This document shows positions 7,221 to 8,125 of a DNA stretch of 8,125 nucleotides, one piece after another. The notes below the pieces were generated by a model. The model was not told the DNA's origin. It saw only the letters and a list, made by a program, of their open reading frames with translations, and ran no database searches. The translations under genes and the position numbers were made by a program. Every line of letters starts with the position of its first letter. Position 1 is the first letter of the stretch. Location of the stretch: contig CALCOW010000519.1 of the NCBI GenBank assembly GCA_937899935.1, positions 1-8,125 on the forward strand, in the 5' to 3' direction. Source of the DNA: an uncultured Phycisphaerae bacterium (lineage in GTDB: Bacteria; Planctomycetota; Phycisphaerae; Phycisphaerales; SM1A02).

Positions 7221-8125
7221 CTAGACTTCATCATCATCTCCATCGTCTCCAATACCGGTCATCGCCGCCATTGCTTTTTCGGCCTTAAGTTCTCTGCGTT
7301 TACTCACACGTTCCTGCTTAACTTGATCCCACCACTCCCGATCGCCCATTCCCAGAATATCCCCATTGATCGCCCATATAAACTGCTCTGCAGGAACATC
7401 GTCACTACGAGGATTAGATGAAGATGCAAAGATCACGATCTTTTGGTTCAAGAGATCTATGAGTTCATCAGCAAAATCTGAATCGAGCTCTTCAAGTGTA
7501 TCGAGCTCAATGATCGCAACCGATGAAGGTGCATTCCTTATTCCAAAGAAGACGACCGCCGCTCGACACTCTGGTGATAAGGTTGCCCAGACAGCCTGTG
7601 TCAGCACGGTCTTGCGCCCATCAACAAGGCCATCCATCTCATCCTTAAGACCGAGTCTTTCGAGATGTTGATCAACATCTATAACAACATCTTGTGCTGG
7701 AGACTTACTACCTGTGATGACGTCCTGTAAAGGCAGCATAGGATATGTCTGCTTGCTAAAAATGAAACTGCTGGTATACCAAGTGAGCGGATCCACCACA
7801 GAGGCTTCAACCAGTGACTCGGTGATCATCCCTAGGGTCAAACGAGACAGAGAAATATTGGTTGAATAGAGTGTTGGCTCTCCCGGCTGAAGTCGAAGGC
7901 TTGATATGCCGCCATAATCTCGAAGCGAGGGCATAACCAATTCAATGTCACTTGCCGCATCTCCTTGATACCGCTTTGCTCGCAGCTTTGCCATCGGAAG
8001 ATACATGCTCCGGTAGAAACGAATACGGGGGTAATCGTCAGTCAGCCCGGCAACGAGAGTGGCAAGACTTCCAAAAGAACGAGCCAATTGAGCGAGCGCT
8101 AGGATGTAGATCAGGATAGCACCCC
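7221..8125 (-). CDS. Unrecognised protein with a hydrophobic N-proximal segment and acidic tail (5' partial)
   Basis: The frame stays open to the right edge. The TTG at 8087-8085 is internal, because twelve further codons upstream encode a hydrophobic stretch (GAILIYILALAQ) that belongs to a membrane helix. About 300 residues are visible. After the helix comes a basic segment (MAKLRAKRYQGD), then a globular region with alternating hydrophobic strands, for example SVAIIELDTLEEL and KIVIFASSSNP, which read like an alpha/beta fold. A charged, probably helical stretch (QERVSKRRELKAEKAMAA) leads to an acidic end (GDDGDDDEV). I do not recognise a family or catalytic motif. The gene is 48 bases upstream of the 892-residue gene on the same strand, so they may share a transcript. 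Membrane attachment is likely but the complete N-terminus is not visible; function is unknown. Confidence 0.75.
   Translation of the reverse strand, partial: GAILIYILALAQLARSFGSLATLVAGLTDDYPRIRFYRSMYLPMAKLRAKRYQGDAASDIELVMPSLRDYGGISSLRLQPGEPTLYSTNISLSRLTLGMITESLVEASVVDPLTWYTSSFIFSKQTYPMLPLQDVITGSKSPAQDVVIDVDQHLERLGLKDEMDGLVDGRKTVLTQAVWATLSPECRAAVVFFGIRNAPSSVAIIELDTLEELDSDFADELIDLLNQKIVIFASSSNPRSDDVPAEQFIWAINGDILGMGDREWWDQVKQERVSKRRELKAEKAMAAMTGIGDDGDDDEV

Noticed and set aside
8085..8087. TTG as the start of the rightmost minus-strand gene.
   Set aside because: The frame remains open to the window edge and encodes a hydrophobic helix upstream, so the true start lies outside.

Overview
The window is a piece of a bacterial chromosome. 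It is protein-dense, has fairly even base composition, uses TTG, GTG and ATG starts, and shows few clear Shine-Dalgarno sites. There is no rRNA, tRNA, CRISPR array or mobile element that I can see. The domain styles (RHDVD-type deacetylase-like domains, SGNH domains in biosynthetic loci, large cytoplasmic multidomain proteins) remind me of surface-glycan loci of environmental bacteria such as Planctomycetota. That placement is an inference with low confidence.

Layout. Positions 1-458 (+) hold the 3' end of a gene whose product looks like a sulfotransferase C-terminus followed by a C-terminal membrane helix. After one intervening codon, in the same frame, comes a 670-residue protein (462-2474, +). 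It has an N-terminal polysaccharide-deacetylase-like domain and a C-terminal SGNH/GDSL-like domain. Facing it tail to tail, only 26 bases away, is a 666-residue paralogue with the same two domains (2501-4501, -). That gene overlaps by 8 bases the end of an 892-residue protein (4494-7172, -), which has a deacetylase-like N-terminal part, a carbohydrate-binding-like beta-sandwich and a small C-terminal beta-sandwich. Upstream of it, 48 bases away, is the 3' part of a gene (7221-8125, -) for an unrecognised protein with a hydrophobic segment at the window edge and an acidic tail.

How they may work together. Three deacetylase-fold proteins, a probable sulfotransferase and no obvious secretion signals suggest a locus for building or decorating a surface polysaccharide in the cytoplasm or at the inner membrane. 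The most striking point is that both SGNH-like domains keep the fold's landmarks but have lost the nucleophilic Ser, the block III Asn and the block V His, each with different replacements. This suggests a conserved non-catalytic (binding or scaffolding) role, or an unrecognised chemistry. All functions are inferred from sequence reading alone.
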